A stretch of DNA of 43,748 bases, taken from contig NZ_KB900705.1 in the NCBI RefSeq assembly GCF_000379185.1, positions 47,507-91,254 of the forward strand, written 5' to 3'. The translations under genes were made by a program, and so were the position numbers. The notes beneath the pieces were generated by a model. It worked only from the letters and a program-made list of their open reading frames with translations. It searched no databases and was not told the DNA's origin. This DNA comes from Capnocytophaga cynodegmi DSM 19736 (GTDB lineage: Bacteria > Bacteroidota > Bacteroidia > Flavobacteriales > Flavobacteriaceae). Of this stretch, positions 25,265 through 33,204 are shown one piece after another; the first letter of the stretch is position 1; each line of letters opens with the position of its first letter.

Positions 25265-26815
25265 ATGAAAATTAAAATTATCAACTTATTGTTTTTACTA
25301 CTTATTTTTTCTTGTGGGGTTAGAACAAAAAAAGAAGATGATAAAGTACAGCAAAAACCAAATGTGGTACTGATTGTTGCCGATGATTTAGGTTATGGCG
25401 ATTTGAGTTGCTATGGGGCAGAACGTATTCAAACACCTCACGTAGACAAACTTGCCGATGGAGGAATTTTATTTACTAACGCACACACAACTGCGGCAAC
25501 TTGTACACCCTCACGTTATTCATTATTTACAGGTGAGTATAACTGGAGAAAAAAGAATACAGGAATTGCAGATGGCGATGCAGGAATGATAATTCGTCCT
25601 GAGCAAACTACTATTGCAGATGTTTTCAAATCAGTGGGTTATACAACGGGAGCCGTAGGAAAGTGGCATTTGGGATTAGGAGATACGCAAGGTTCTCAGA
25701 ATTGGAATAGTTTTATATCGCCAGGTCCTTCCGATATAGGGTTTGATTATTCTTTTTTGATGGCTGCTACGGGAGATAGAGTTCCTTGTGTTTGGGTTGA
25801 AAATCAGAAGGTTGCTAATTACGATGCCAATGCACCAATAGAAGTAAGTTATAAAGAACCTTTTGAAGGAGAACCTCTGGGGAAAACACATCCTGAACTG
25901 TTAACAAAATTAAAACCTTCTTTAAATCACGGGCATAATCAAGCCATTGTAAACGGAATTTCTCGTATAGGTTATATGAAAGGTGGAGGAAAAGCTTTGT
26001 GGGAAGATGAAAACATTGCAGATTCCATTGCTTCAAAAGCGGTACAATTTATTGACAAGCATACTAAATCGCCATTTTTTTTGTATGTAGGAACAAATGA
26101 CATACACGTACCAAGATATCCACACGCTCGTTTTGCAGGTAAAAGCGGAATGGGGTACAGAGGAGATGCTATTTTGCAGTTTGATTGGACTATCGGACAG
26201 ATAGTTGAAGCTCTTAAAAGAAAAGGATTGTTTGAAAATACACTAATTATTGTTACCAGCGATAATGGTCCTGTGATTGATGATGGTTATCAAGACCAAG
26301 CCGAAGAACTTTTGGGGAACCACAATCCGTGGGGAAAATTTCACCATCGTGGTGGGAAATATAGCAATTTTGAAGCAGGTACTTGTGTGCCTTTCATAGT
26401 AAGTTTTCCCAAAACAATTAAATCTGGTACGTCTGACGCCTTATTTTCTCAGGTGGATTTATTTGCAACGTTAACAACTCTTATAAATAAAAATATTCCA
26501 GAAGGAGCAGCAAAAGATAGTCAAAATCAATTAAGAACATTATTAGGAAAAGAAACGAAAGGACGTTCCTATATCATAACTTCAGCAAATTCATTGTCAA
26601 TCAACGATGGAAAATGGAAATACATTGAACCTAATAACAGAAATGCTTATCAAAAGTTGACGCGTACTTTTTTAGGAAACTCACCTGAGGAACAATTATA
26701 TCATATTGAAAAAGATGTTTCTGAAAAAGAAAATGTAGCCGATAAGTTTCCTCAAAAAGTAAAGGAATTAAAAGAAATTCTTGAACAAGAAAAACAAAAG
26801 GGATATTTGAAATAA
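25265..26815 (+). CDS. Sulfatase lipoprotein (S1 family)
   Basis: A 516-residue lipoprotein that removes sulfate esters from glycans or other organic sulfates. The lipobox is LIFSC (Cys17). The metal-binding start is VVLIVADDLGYGD (Asp40, Asp41). The formylglycine motif Cys80-T-P-S-R (AATCTPSRYSLFTG) needs an anaerobic or FGE-type maturase, not found here. The later metal site is TSDNGPVID. Residues after the cysteine read GVRTKKEDDK, a lysine followed by acidic residues resembling the surface lipoprotein export signal of Capnocytophaga, though placed further from the cysteine than usual. The exact substrate (mucin, heparan or chondroitin) cannot be told from sequence by eye. Confidence 0.9.
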   Translation: MKIKIINLLFLLLIFSCGVRTKKEDDKVQQKPNVVLIVADDLGYGDLSCYGAERIQTPHVDKLADGGILFTNAHTTAATCTPSRYSLFTGEYNWRKKNTGIADGDAGMIIRPEQTTIADVFKSVGYTTGAVGKWHLGLGDTQGSQNWNSFISPGPSDIGFDYSFLMAATGDRVPCVWVENQKVANYDANAPIEVSYKEPFEGEPLGKTHPELLTKLKPSLNHGHNQAIVNGISRIGYMKGGGKALWEDENIADSIASKAVQFIDKHTKSPFFLYVGTNDIHVPRYPHARFAGKSGMGYRGDAILQFDWTIGQIVEALKRKGLFENTLIIVTSDNGPVIDDGYQDQAEELLGNHNPWGKFHHRGGKYSNFEAGTCVPFIVSFPKTIKSGTSDALFSQVDLFATLTTLINKNIPEGAAKDSQNQLRTLLGKETKGRSYIITSANSLSINDGKWKYIEPNNRNAYQKLTRTFLGNSPEEQLYHIEKDVSEKENVADKFPQKVKELKEILEQEKQKGYLK

Positions 26816-26816
26816 T

Positions 26817-26849
26817 AAAAAAACCTAAGCAAATTGCTTAGGTTTTTTT
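26817..26849. terminator. Bidirectional terminator between the sulfatase and DUF4293 genes
   Basis: AAAAAAACCTAAGC (26817-26830) pairs with GCTTAGGTTTTTTT (26836-26849) around a 5-nt loop. The A and T runs make it usable from both strands of this convergent pair. Confidence 0.9.
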
Positions 26850-26878
26850 AACGCACTAACACTACTAAGATTATAGGT

Positions 26879-27292
26879 CTATCGTAATCTATCTGCTGAT
26901 TTTATAAGGTTTTCGTCCCGTCGGATAGCTTGGTTAGCTAAAAATAAAAAAACGATAGAAAGAACGGGTAAGAAAATCCCAACACCCTTCTCAGAAATTA
27001 AACTTTCTCCGGATGAGGTTAGCACTCGATATACAAACATTCCTAGTAAAGTAAGATTTATAAGAATATTCAGTCTGTTAAGAACAAACTGAGTTTGTCT
27101 TGTCTTAAATTTCAAAATACTATAAATCGCTAAAAGAGCCGATACAGCGAACAGAATTCCGCTTATTGTGTCGTTTTTGTAAGCAAATATGGTTACATCA
27201 TTTGCTTGTTTGTACAATGAAAACAACCAAGGTAGCAACCCTCCAATAATCACTACTGCTAACATATAAACGCTCTGTATTCTCTGAATCAT
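26879..27292 (-). CDS. DUF4293 family membrane protein
   Basis: A 137-residue inner-membrane protein with four predicted helices: about residues 5-25, 44-62, 73-95 and 106-123. The start MIQRIQSVYMLAVV is characteristic of the Bacteroidota family DUF4293. The C-terminus is basic and cytoplasmic. The function of the family is not known. It has its own promoter and a shared bidirectional terminator, and it is divergent from purM. Confidence 0.82.
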   Translation of the reverse strand: MIQRIQSVYMLAVVIIGGLLPWLFSLYKQANDVTIFAYKNDTISGILFAVSALLAIYSILKFKTRQTQFVLNRLNILINLTLLGMFVYRVLTSSGESLISEKGVGIFLPVLSIVFLFLANQAIRRDENLIKSADRLR

Positions 27293-27313
27293 AGCCTAAA
27301 ATTTTTCATCGTG

Positions 27314-27343
27314 CAAACTTACACAAAATTGCCATATCTGCAA
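27314..27343 (-). promoter_or_regulatory. Promoter of the DUF4293 gene
   Basis: On the minus strand TTG (27343-27341), 19 bp, TAAGTTTG (27321-27314) match the consensus fully, 21 bp before the ATG. Confidence 0.6.
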
Positions 27344-27421
27344 AATTTGAATCACATTTTTTGTTCTGAAAAAGCAAAAGACACCTAATAAAAATCAATA
27401 GGATTTATTAAAAAAAAATTG

Positions 27422-27429
27422 TAGCTTTG
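27422..27429 (+). promoter_or_regulatory. -7 box of purM
   Basis: TAGCTTTG matches TAnnTTTG, 30 bp before ATG 27460. It indicates that an in-frame start at 27427 is not used, since it lies within the promoter. Confidence 0.45.
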
Positions 27430-27459
27430 CCACTTATTTTAAGAAATAGACTGATAGTT

Positions 27460-28632
27460 ATGGAAGTAAGTAAACGATACGCCGAGCGTGGTGTTTCTGC
27501 CTCAAAAGGAGATGTCCACAGTGCAATTAAGAATATCAATAAAGGGCTTTTTCCGAAGGCTTTTTGTAAAATAGTTCCCGATTACTTAACAAATGACCAA
27601 GAATATTGTTTGGTAATGCACGCCGATGGAGCTGGTACAAAATCTTCTTTGGCTTATGTCTATTGGAAAGAAACAGGCGACTTATCCGTTTGGAAAGGCA
27701 TTGCCCAAGATGCTCTCATTATGAATGTTGATGACTTACTTTGCGTAGGTGCGGTTAATGATATTATGCTATCTTCTACCATAGGAAGAAATAAAAATCT
27801 AATTCCTGCTGAGGTGATTTCGGCAATCATTAACGGAACAGAAGAACTTATTTCCGAATTGAAAGAATTTGGCGTGAATATTCATTCCACAGGTGGGGAA
27901 ACGGCAGATGTAGGTGATTTGGTACGCACCATTATTGTAGATTCAACAGTGGTTGCACGTATGAAACGTAGCGAGGTAATCGATAACTCGAATATTAAAG
28001 ATGGCGATGTAATTGTAGGATTGGCTTCTTTCGGACAGGCGAAATATGAAAAAGAATACAACGGGGGAATGGGCAGCAACGGACTGACTTCTGCTCGGCA
28101 CGATGTATTTGCTAATTACTTAGCGAAAGAATATCCTGAAAGTTTCGATAGTTTAGTTCCTAAAGATTTGGTTTATTCCGGAACAAAAAAAATAAATGAT
28201 TCGGTGGAAAACAGCCCGTTAGATGCAGGAAAACTAGTGCTTTCACCTACGAGAACCTATGCTCCGATAATTAAAAAAATTCTTGAAAAATATACTTCCA
28301 AACAAATTCACGGAATGATACATTGCAGCGGGGGAGCTCAAACAAAAATTTTACATTTTGTAGATAACTTGCATATTATTAAGGACAATATGTTCAAAAT
28401 ACCTCCTTTGTTTCAATTAATTCAGCAAGAATCGGGAACGGATTGGAAAGAAATGTATCAGGTTTTTAACTGCGGACATCGTATGGAAATTTACGTCCCT
28501 GAAGAAATCGCAAATGATATTGTTGCAATTTCCGAAAGCTTTGGCGTTGAAGCTCAAATAATAGGTAGGGTAGAGAAGTCCGATACCAAACGACTGACAA
28601 TCAAAAGTGAATACGGTACTTTTGAGTACTAA
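27460..28632 (+). CDS. purM: Phosphoribosylformylglycinamidine cyclo-ligase (AIR synthase)
   Basis: Closes the imidazole ring of aminoimidazole ribonucleotide in purine synthesis, using ATP. From ATG 27460 it has 390 residues, longer than the roughly 345 of the E. coli enzyme but usual for the Bacteroidota form, which begins RYAERGVSASKGDVHSAI. Motifs seen are MHADGAGTKSSLAY, MNVDDLLCVGA, the glycine-rich STGGETADVGD and GMIHCSGGAQTKI, the last a variant of the GITGGG region. It stands alone and converges on the DUF6261-like gene across a hairpin. Confidence 0.92.
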   Translation: MEVSKRYAERGVSASKGDVHSAIKNINKGLFPKAFCKIVPDYLTNDQEYCLVMHADGAGTKSSLAYVYWKETGDLSVWKGIAQDALIMNVDDLLCVGAVNDIMLSSTIGRNKNLIPAEVISAIINGTEELISELKEFGVNIHSTGGETADVGDLVRTIIVDSTVVARMKRSEVIDNSNIKDGDVIVGLASFGQAKYEKEYNGGMGSNGLTSARHDVFANYLAKEYPESFDSLVPKDLVYSGTKKINDSVENSPLDAGKLVLSPTRTYAPIIKKILEKYTSKQIHGMIHCSGGAQTKILHFVDNLHIIKDNMFKIPPLFQLIQQESGTDWKEMYQVFNCGHRMEIYVPEEIANDIVAISESFGVEAQIIGRVEKSDTKRLTIKSEYGTFEY

Positions 28633-28636
28633 TAAC

Positions 28637-28667
28637 AAAAACGGATAATTGAAATTATCCGTTTTTT
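28637..28667. terminator. Terminator between purM and the DUF6261-like gene
   Basis: CGGATAATT (28642-28650) pairs with AATTATCCG (28653-28661), with an A run before and TTTTTT after. It begins 5 bp after the purM stop and may also serve the opposite strand. Confidence 0.8.
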
Positions 28668-28726
28668 ATTGGCTTTAAGTTGTTATATTTTTTGCAATTC
28701 CATTCTTTTAGTAACTTCAGAAACGA

Positions 28727-29437
28727 TTAGCTTTGAGGTTTTTCAGGTTCATTGCTCTTCTTTTCGGAAATATTAGGCTTTACCGACTTTACCAATTCAT
28801 TAATTTCGTTGTAGAGAGGTTTCCATTCGGGGCTTTTCTGCATTACTTTTATGAAAGTAAAATATGCACGTAAATATTCTTCCAATTCGGTTCGCACTTT
28901 AGATGCTGAAGGAATATTACGGAGTTCAGAATTACTGGCTATTTGCTCAGCGTAAATAACATCAAAATCATCTTGGGCTTGTTTCAATAACTCCAAAACA
29001 GCCTTTACACCCAAATCTTCCAATAGCAACAGATTTTCTGGTAGATTCATTTCTTCAAGGAACTTTCGTAGTTGAGCGGTTTGTTCAACATATTTTAATT
29101 TTGAAAGTCCCGTTCCATATTTTTTAAATACGGCGTAAATAGTTTTAGCTTTGGCATTATGGGGGAGAGGTTCTAAACCTGCGTATCCCTTTATGTAATC
29201 GCGTAAGCCGTTGTAAAGTTTGTCGCGATTTTTGTCCGCTTCGGCTACTGATTTGCCTTTTCCGCTGAAAGTTGATTTCGTATAGACAATCCTATACACA
29301 TTAAAAATTTCTTCTACTTGTTTGAGAAGTTCATTACTTTCTACAAATGTGTACTTTCCACTTTTGGAAATAGAAATTGTCGTTTCAGTTAATGTAGCTA
29401 ACTCTTTGGTGTTAAGTTTTGATAAAGTGATTTTCAT
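28727..29437 (-). CDS. DUF6261-like helical protein
   Basis: A 236-residue, all-helical, soluble protein without a signal peptide. The start MKITLSKLNTKELATLTETT, the central LYNGLRDYIKGYAGL and the paired YAEQIASNSELRNIPSASKV resemble the DUF6261 group of Bacteroidota. My family assignment is from memory and moderate. The last 20 residues are a charged tail rich in Glu, Lys and Pro (SEKKSNEPEKPQS). Function unknown. It is followed on its 5' side by a long gene-free region carrying repeats. Confidence 0.65.
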   Translation of the reverse strand: MKITLSKLNTKELATLTETTISISKSGKYTFVESNELLKQVEEIFNVYRIVYTKSTFSGKGKSVAEADKNRDKLYNGLRDYIKGYAGLEPLPHNAKAKTIYAVFKKYGTGLSKLKYVEQTAQLRKFLEEMNLPENLLLLEDLGVKAVLELLKQAQDDFDVIYAEQIASNSELRNIPSASKVRTELEEYLRAYFTFIKVMQKSPEWKPLYNEINELVKSVKPNISEKKSNEPEKPQS

Positions 29438-29602
29438 AATAATTCAATTTAAATTTATAAAAATGTATTTTACTGCGACTAAGGTACTTAAAATTATTAA
29501 AAAGACAATATTTTTTCTTAATAATTTTTTTCAAAATGAATAAAATATGTTTTTATGAATAATAATGTTAGTACATTTTACTTTGTTCAAAAATGATTTA
29601 CG

Positions 29603-29655
29603 CTTCGACTCCGATCAGTTTGATGTTGTGTTTGTCAGTCTGAGCGAAGTCGAAG
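29603..29655. repeat. REP-like imperfect palindrome
   Basis: The left arm starts CTTCGACTCCGATCAG (29603) and the right arm ends CTGAGCGAAGTCGAAG (29655). The 8-bp ends CTTCGACT/AGTCGAAG pair perfectly and the inner part pairs with a few mismatches. The right arm (GTCAGTCTGAGCGAAGTCGA) is a word I recognise as a frequent intergenic repeat in Flavobacteria. It is more GC-rich than its surroundings. Confidence 0.7.
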
Positions 29656-29685
29656 ATATTATTTTAATGAAAATTTTTCAGAAGA

Positions 29686-29890
29686 TAATTTCTGCTTAGG
29701 CAAATTCTTTGGAATTTTCTGGAAAGTAATTTCTGCTTGGGCGAACTCTTCAGAATTTTTTGGAAAATAGTTTCTGCTTGTTCAAACTCTTCGTAAATTT
29801 TTGAATATTAATTTTTGTTTGGGCGAACTCTTCGGAAATTTTTGGAAAGTAATTTCTGATTGGGTAAACTCTTCGGAAAAAATTGTATAG
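29686..29890. repeat. 41-bp imperfect tandem repeats, five copies
   Basis: The word TAATTTCTGCTTGGGCGAAC or a close variant starts at 29686, 29727, 29768, 29809 and 29850: a constant period of 41 bp. Each unit includes CTCTTCGGAA-like and TTTTTGGAAAGT-like parts, and within units GAAATT and AATTTC can form a short hairpin. Copies differ at several positions each, so the array is old compared with the 21-bp array at 17.9 kb. Confidence 0.85.
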
Positions 29891-30195
29891 TATATTTCAG
29901 GAATAAAATAAATAAAAATAAAAAATATAAGATAAAATAGCAAGAAATATATAGTACCTATTTTTATGTTATCATTTACTAATTAAAAATTGATTTTTAT
30001 GAAGTTACGTTGAAAATAATACGTTGTATTTTTTATTTATTGAGTAAAATAATTATTTTTGTAGGTGAATGAAAAACTTAACTTTATAATCTGATTTGCT
30101 ATTGATAATTTGATTTTTATTTCTTTTTTCAGCAAAAAGATTACAATTTGAGTTTACTATTCATATAAAAGAGGTTTATTAATAGTATATTAAAA

Positions 30196-31383
30196 ATGAA
30201 AATTAATATAACAACTGATATTCGTTATGCATTCTTCTATTTTTTTGTAGTAGTTTGTTTGGGTATTTTTTTGCGTTTTGCATTTGTTTTGCCAATTCCT
30301 TTTGAATATAACTATCGATATGTACTTCACGCACATTCTCATACTGCTTTTTTAGGTTGGATGTACGTTTTGTTATCATCGCTTATTAGTAGAGAATTTA
30401 TCAGTATTACTTATGAAAAACAATACAGAAGATTGTTTTATGCTACACAATTTTCGGTAATAGGAATGTTATTTAGCTTTTTGTTTCAGGGTTATGGTGC
30501 AATTTCTATTACATTTTCATCTTTGTTTGTAATTCTTTCGTATTGTTTTGCATATTTATTCCTAAAAAAATGGAAAAATGATAATGCTAAGAATTCTATT
30601 TCCTATCTTTTTATAAAAATGGGTGTGATTTATCTTGTGCTTTCGAGTTTAGGCATTTGGGCAATACCATTTTCAATTATCAAATTTGGGAAAGATTCTG
30701 CTATTTATAACGCTTCAATAGCCTTCTTTTTGCATTTTCAGTACAATGGTTGGATTTGTTCTACCCTCATAGGATTATTCATACATAAATTCAAGTGGGA
30801 AGAATATTTTCCTAAATTAATAAAAAAAGTTTTTTATCTTTTTCAAATAGCTGTAGTGGGTACTTTAGTAGTATCGTGGTTAGGTATTTATAATTATCTT
30901 CCTTATTATATTATAGGTGGCTTATCATCTTTTCTTTGGCTAATAACTATCGGGATTATAGGTTATTTATATTTTTTTAGAAATAATCAAAAAATGTATT
31001 TAGCAACTTTATTTTTAGTATTTTTTATTCTAAAAATATGTGTGATGATTATTGGCATTGTGTTAGGTTATTCAAATTCAATTTTTTCAAATCCTGATTT
31101 GCTGATTGCATATTTGCATCTTAATTTTTTAGGAATTATCAGTGTGGGGTTATTATATTTTTTGAAAGTTGATAATTTACTGAAGATACACAAATTTTCG
31201 GTTTTTGTGTATCTATTTGCCTTTCTGTCAACAGAACTACTGATAGTTTACAAAGGAATTTCGGTTTGGCTGAATTTACCTTTTTTTGATGGTTATTTTC
31301 AGCTTTTAGCCATTGGTAGTACGTTGTTTCTTTTTCCTATTTTTTCGTGGTTGATGATTAGTTTAAAAATGAAAAAAGGATAA
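30196..31383 (+). CDS. Polytopic membrane protein with an HAHSH motif
   Basis: A 395-residue inner-membrane protein with roughly 12 helices. Helix 1 covers residues 10-32. The motif VLHAHSHTAFLGWMYVLL (His45, His47, His49) at the start of helix 2 resembles the heme-ligand region of heme-copper oxidase subunit I and NO-reductase-like proteins, or NnrS-type proteins, but the other conserved histidines of those families are not obvious. I therefore do not assign a function; heme or metal binding is inference. It is followed 56 bp later by the porin gene on the same strand, which has its own -7 box. Codon and base use match neighbours. Confidence 0.7.
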   Translation: MKINITTDIRYAFFYFFVVVCLGIFLRFAFVLPIPFEYNYRYVLHAHSHTAFLGWMYVLLSSLISREFISITYEKQYRRLFYATQFSVIGMLFSFLFQGYGAISITFSSLFVILSYCFAYLFLKKWKNDNAKNSISYLFIKMGVIYLVLSSLGIWAIPFSIIKFGKDSAIYNASIAFFLHFQYNGWICSTLIGLFIHKFKWEEYFPKLIKKVFYLFQIAVVGTLVVSWLGIYNYLPYYIIGGLSSFLWLITIGIIGYLYFFRNNQKMYLATLFLVFFILKICVMIIGIVLGYSNSIFSNPDLLIAYLHLNFLGIISVGLLYFLKVDNLLKIHKFSVFVYLFAFLSTELLIVYKGISVWLNLPFFDGYFQLLAIGSTLFLFPIFSWLMISLKMKKG

Positions 31384-31413
31384 TTATATATTTTATTTTT
31401 GAAAAATTCTTAA

Positions 31414-31421
31414 TATTTTTG
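31414..31421 (+). promoter_or_regulatory. -7 box of the porin gene
   Basis: TATTTTTG matches TAnnTTTG, 18 bp before the ATG at 31440. The nearest TTG is too close for a standard -33. Confidence 0.35.
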
Positions 31422-31439
31422 CGGTAAAAATAGGATATA

Positions 31440-32699
31440 ATGAAAAGAATAGTTTTTTTGCTCTTAGGTGCTTTGTTTTCAGTGAATTCTCATTCGCAGT
31501 TGTTAAAATACAAATTCGATGAACAAGGAGATACGTACATTCAAGGTTCGTTCCGTGGGCAATTTTGGATGAGATATGTTGATACAAATCCTGGCACAAG
31601 CATTAACGGAGAGACCGTGAATCAAACCTTAGATTTTTCGATAAGAAGATACCGAATAGGTTTTCAAGCACAGATTAATAAAAAGTTATTCTTTTTCGTT
31701 TTGATGGGTAATAATAACGTTAACCAGAAAACACTTCGTTCAAGCGACATTCGTTTACTTGATTTTTTAGCTCAATATACATTTAGTGATAAATTTACCT
31801 TAGGGGTAGGAAAAATTATTTTTGGAGGTGCAGGAAGATTTGTAGCGTTCTCTAATGGTTCAATGCTGAATTTAGACCCCGCCGTACATCAATTATTTAC
31901 CTTAAATCATTATGATGATGTAGGCAGAAATTTAGGAATATATGCAAAAGGGCAATTAGGTAAATTCGATTATAATATTTCCTTACAAAGCCCAACGTCA
32001 CCAACCGAAAATCAGGTGAAAGAATTTGGATATTCTCGTAATATTGCCCGATTTTATACATCTTCGTACATAAAATATGAATTTCTGGACAACGAAAGTA
32101 ATAAAACTCCTTACAGCGGAGGGGTGGGTACTTACATCGGCACAAAAAGAATACTAAATTTAGGTATAGGATATGCGTATCAACCTAAAATGCTTCAGAA
32201 GCAAAGTAATAATTCTGTAGTATATGATAATTATCGAAATTTGGGAATAGATTTATTCTTGGATATGCCTATCTCTGAAAGAAATGCTGCTATCACCGGA
32301 TATTTAGGATATAATAACATAAATTTGGGAGATGATTACGTCAGAAATATAGGTACAAATAGTATTTTTGATGCCTCAGGAAGTTCTTTCAACGGAGGAG
32401 GAAGTGCTTTTCCAGTAGTAGGAACAGGAAATTCAATTTTTCTGCAATTGGGATATTTACTCCCTAAGTCAGAAAAACACAAAGTACGTTTTCAGCCTAA
32501 TATCGGTTGGAAATGTGCTAACTTTGAAGGACTTAACCAAAGCGTAAACTCTTATGCTCTCGGATTTAATACGTATTTTAACGGACATAAGAGTAAACTA
32601 TCCTTCGGTTATCACAATCGTCCTATTTTTGATAAAGTAGATAAAAAAGTGAGCAGTCGTAAAGGAATGTACGTTCTTCAATATCAAATAGAATTGTAG
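31440..32699 (+). CDS. Outer-membrane porin, OprO/OprP-like
   Basis: A 419-residue outer-membrane beta-barrel. The signal peptide MKRIVFLLLGALFSVNSHSQ is cleaved before LLKYKF. The mature part has alternating beta strands such as IQGSFRGQFWMRYVD, DFSIRRYRIGFQAQI and KFTLGVGKIIFGGAGRF, and it ends in YVLQYQIEL, a typical barrel-closing C-terminus. The N-terminal strand pattern resembles phosphate-selective porins (OprO/OprP); the substrate here is unknown. The stop is 4 bp from the stop of the convergent bcp gene. Confidence 0.8.
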   Translation: MKRIVFLLLGALFSVNSHSQLLKYKFDEQGDTYIQGSFRGQFWMRYVDTNPGTSINGETVNQTLDFSIRRYRIGFQAQINKKLFFFVLMGNNNVNQKTLRSSDIRLLDFLAQYTFSDKFTLGVGKIIFGGAGRFVAFSNGSMLNLDPAVHQLFTLNHYDDVGRNLGIYAKGQLGKFDYNISLQSPTSPTENQVKEFGYSRNIARFYTSSYIKYEFLDNESNKTPYSGGVGTYIGTKRILNLGIGYAYQPKMLQKQSNNSVVYDNYRNLGIDLFLDMPISERNAAITGYLGYNNINLGDDYVRNIGTNSIFDASGSSFNGGGSAFPVVGTGNSIFLQLGYLLPKSEKHKVRFQPNIGWKCANFEGLNQSVNSYALGFNTYFNGHKSKLSFGYHNRPIFDKVDKKVSSRKGMYVLQYQIEL

Positions 32700-32703
32700 A
32701 ATA

Positions 32704-33171
32704 TTATTCGCTTTCGTTTTCTATTACCTGCATAATTTGTTGAGCGTGGCTTTTGGTTTGTACCTTTTCAATTATGTTGGTAAGTATTTGACTTTCGTTT
32801 ACTATAAACGTTTTGCGAAGAATGCCATCAAATGTTCTTCCCATAAATTTCTTTTCTCCCCAAACTCCAAATTGTTTAATGATTTTCTTGTCCTCATCGG
32901 CAATTAATGGAAAAGGTAGATTATTTTTGGTTGCAAAATTCATTTGTTTACTAACGGAATCAGCACTAACTCCTAAAAGCTCATATCCTTTTTCTTTCAA
33001 AACGGAATATTCATCACGCAAACTACAAGCCTCTGCCGTACAGCCAGGGGTACTTGCTTTCGGATAGAAGAAAATAATTAACTTGTGTCCTTTATAGTCA
33101 GAAAGTTCAATTGTATTTCCGTTTTGGTCTATTCCTTTGAAATTTTCTATTGCTTCGCCTATTTTTACCAT
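32704..33171 (-). CDS. bcp: Peroxiredoxin Bcp (thioredoxin-dependent thiol peroxidase)
   Basis: Reduces hydrogen peroxide and organic hydroperoxides, recycled by thioredoxin. It has 155 residues. The peroxidatic site is FFYPKASTPGCTAEACSLRD with Cys44 and the nearby resolving Cys49, a BCP/PrxQ arrangement. The downstream catalytic region GVSADSVSKQMNFATKNNLP is normal. A -7 box TACCTTTG (minus strand, about 33227-33220) lies in the 3' end of the preceding SLC13 gene, so it may be transcribed both alone and from upstream. Confidence 0.94.
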   Translation of the reverse strand: MVKIGEAIENFKGIDQNGNTIELSDYKGHKLIIFFYPKASTPGCTAEACSLRDEYSVLKEKGYELLGVSADSVSKQMNFATKNNLPFPLIADEDKKIIKQFGVWGEKKFMGRTFDGILRKTFIVNESQILTNIIEKVQTKSHAQQIMQVIENESE

Positions 33172-33204
33172 CGTTTTTGTAATTTATTTTAAGTTGTAGA
33201 TTTT

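Larger units (their letters stand above)
29438..30195. other. Gene-free region with palindrome and tandem repeats
   Basis: A 758-bp gap, the longest in the window. It contains a REP-like palindrome at 29603-29655, five 41-bp tandem repeats at 29686-29890, and a very AT-rich segment (29890-30195). A possible -7 box TATTTTTG lies at 30054-30061. No open frame of note occupies it; the 41-bp period is not a multiple of three, so the array cannot be a coding repeat. Confidence 0.6.
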
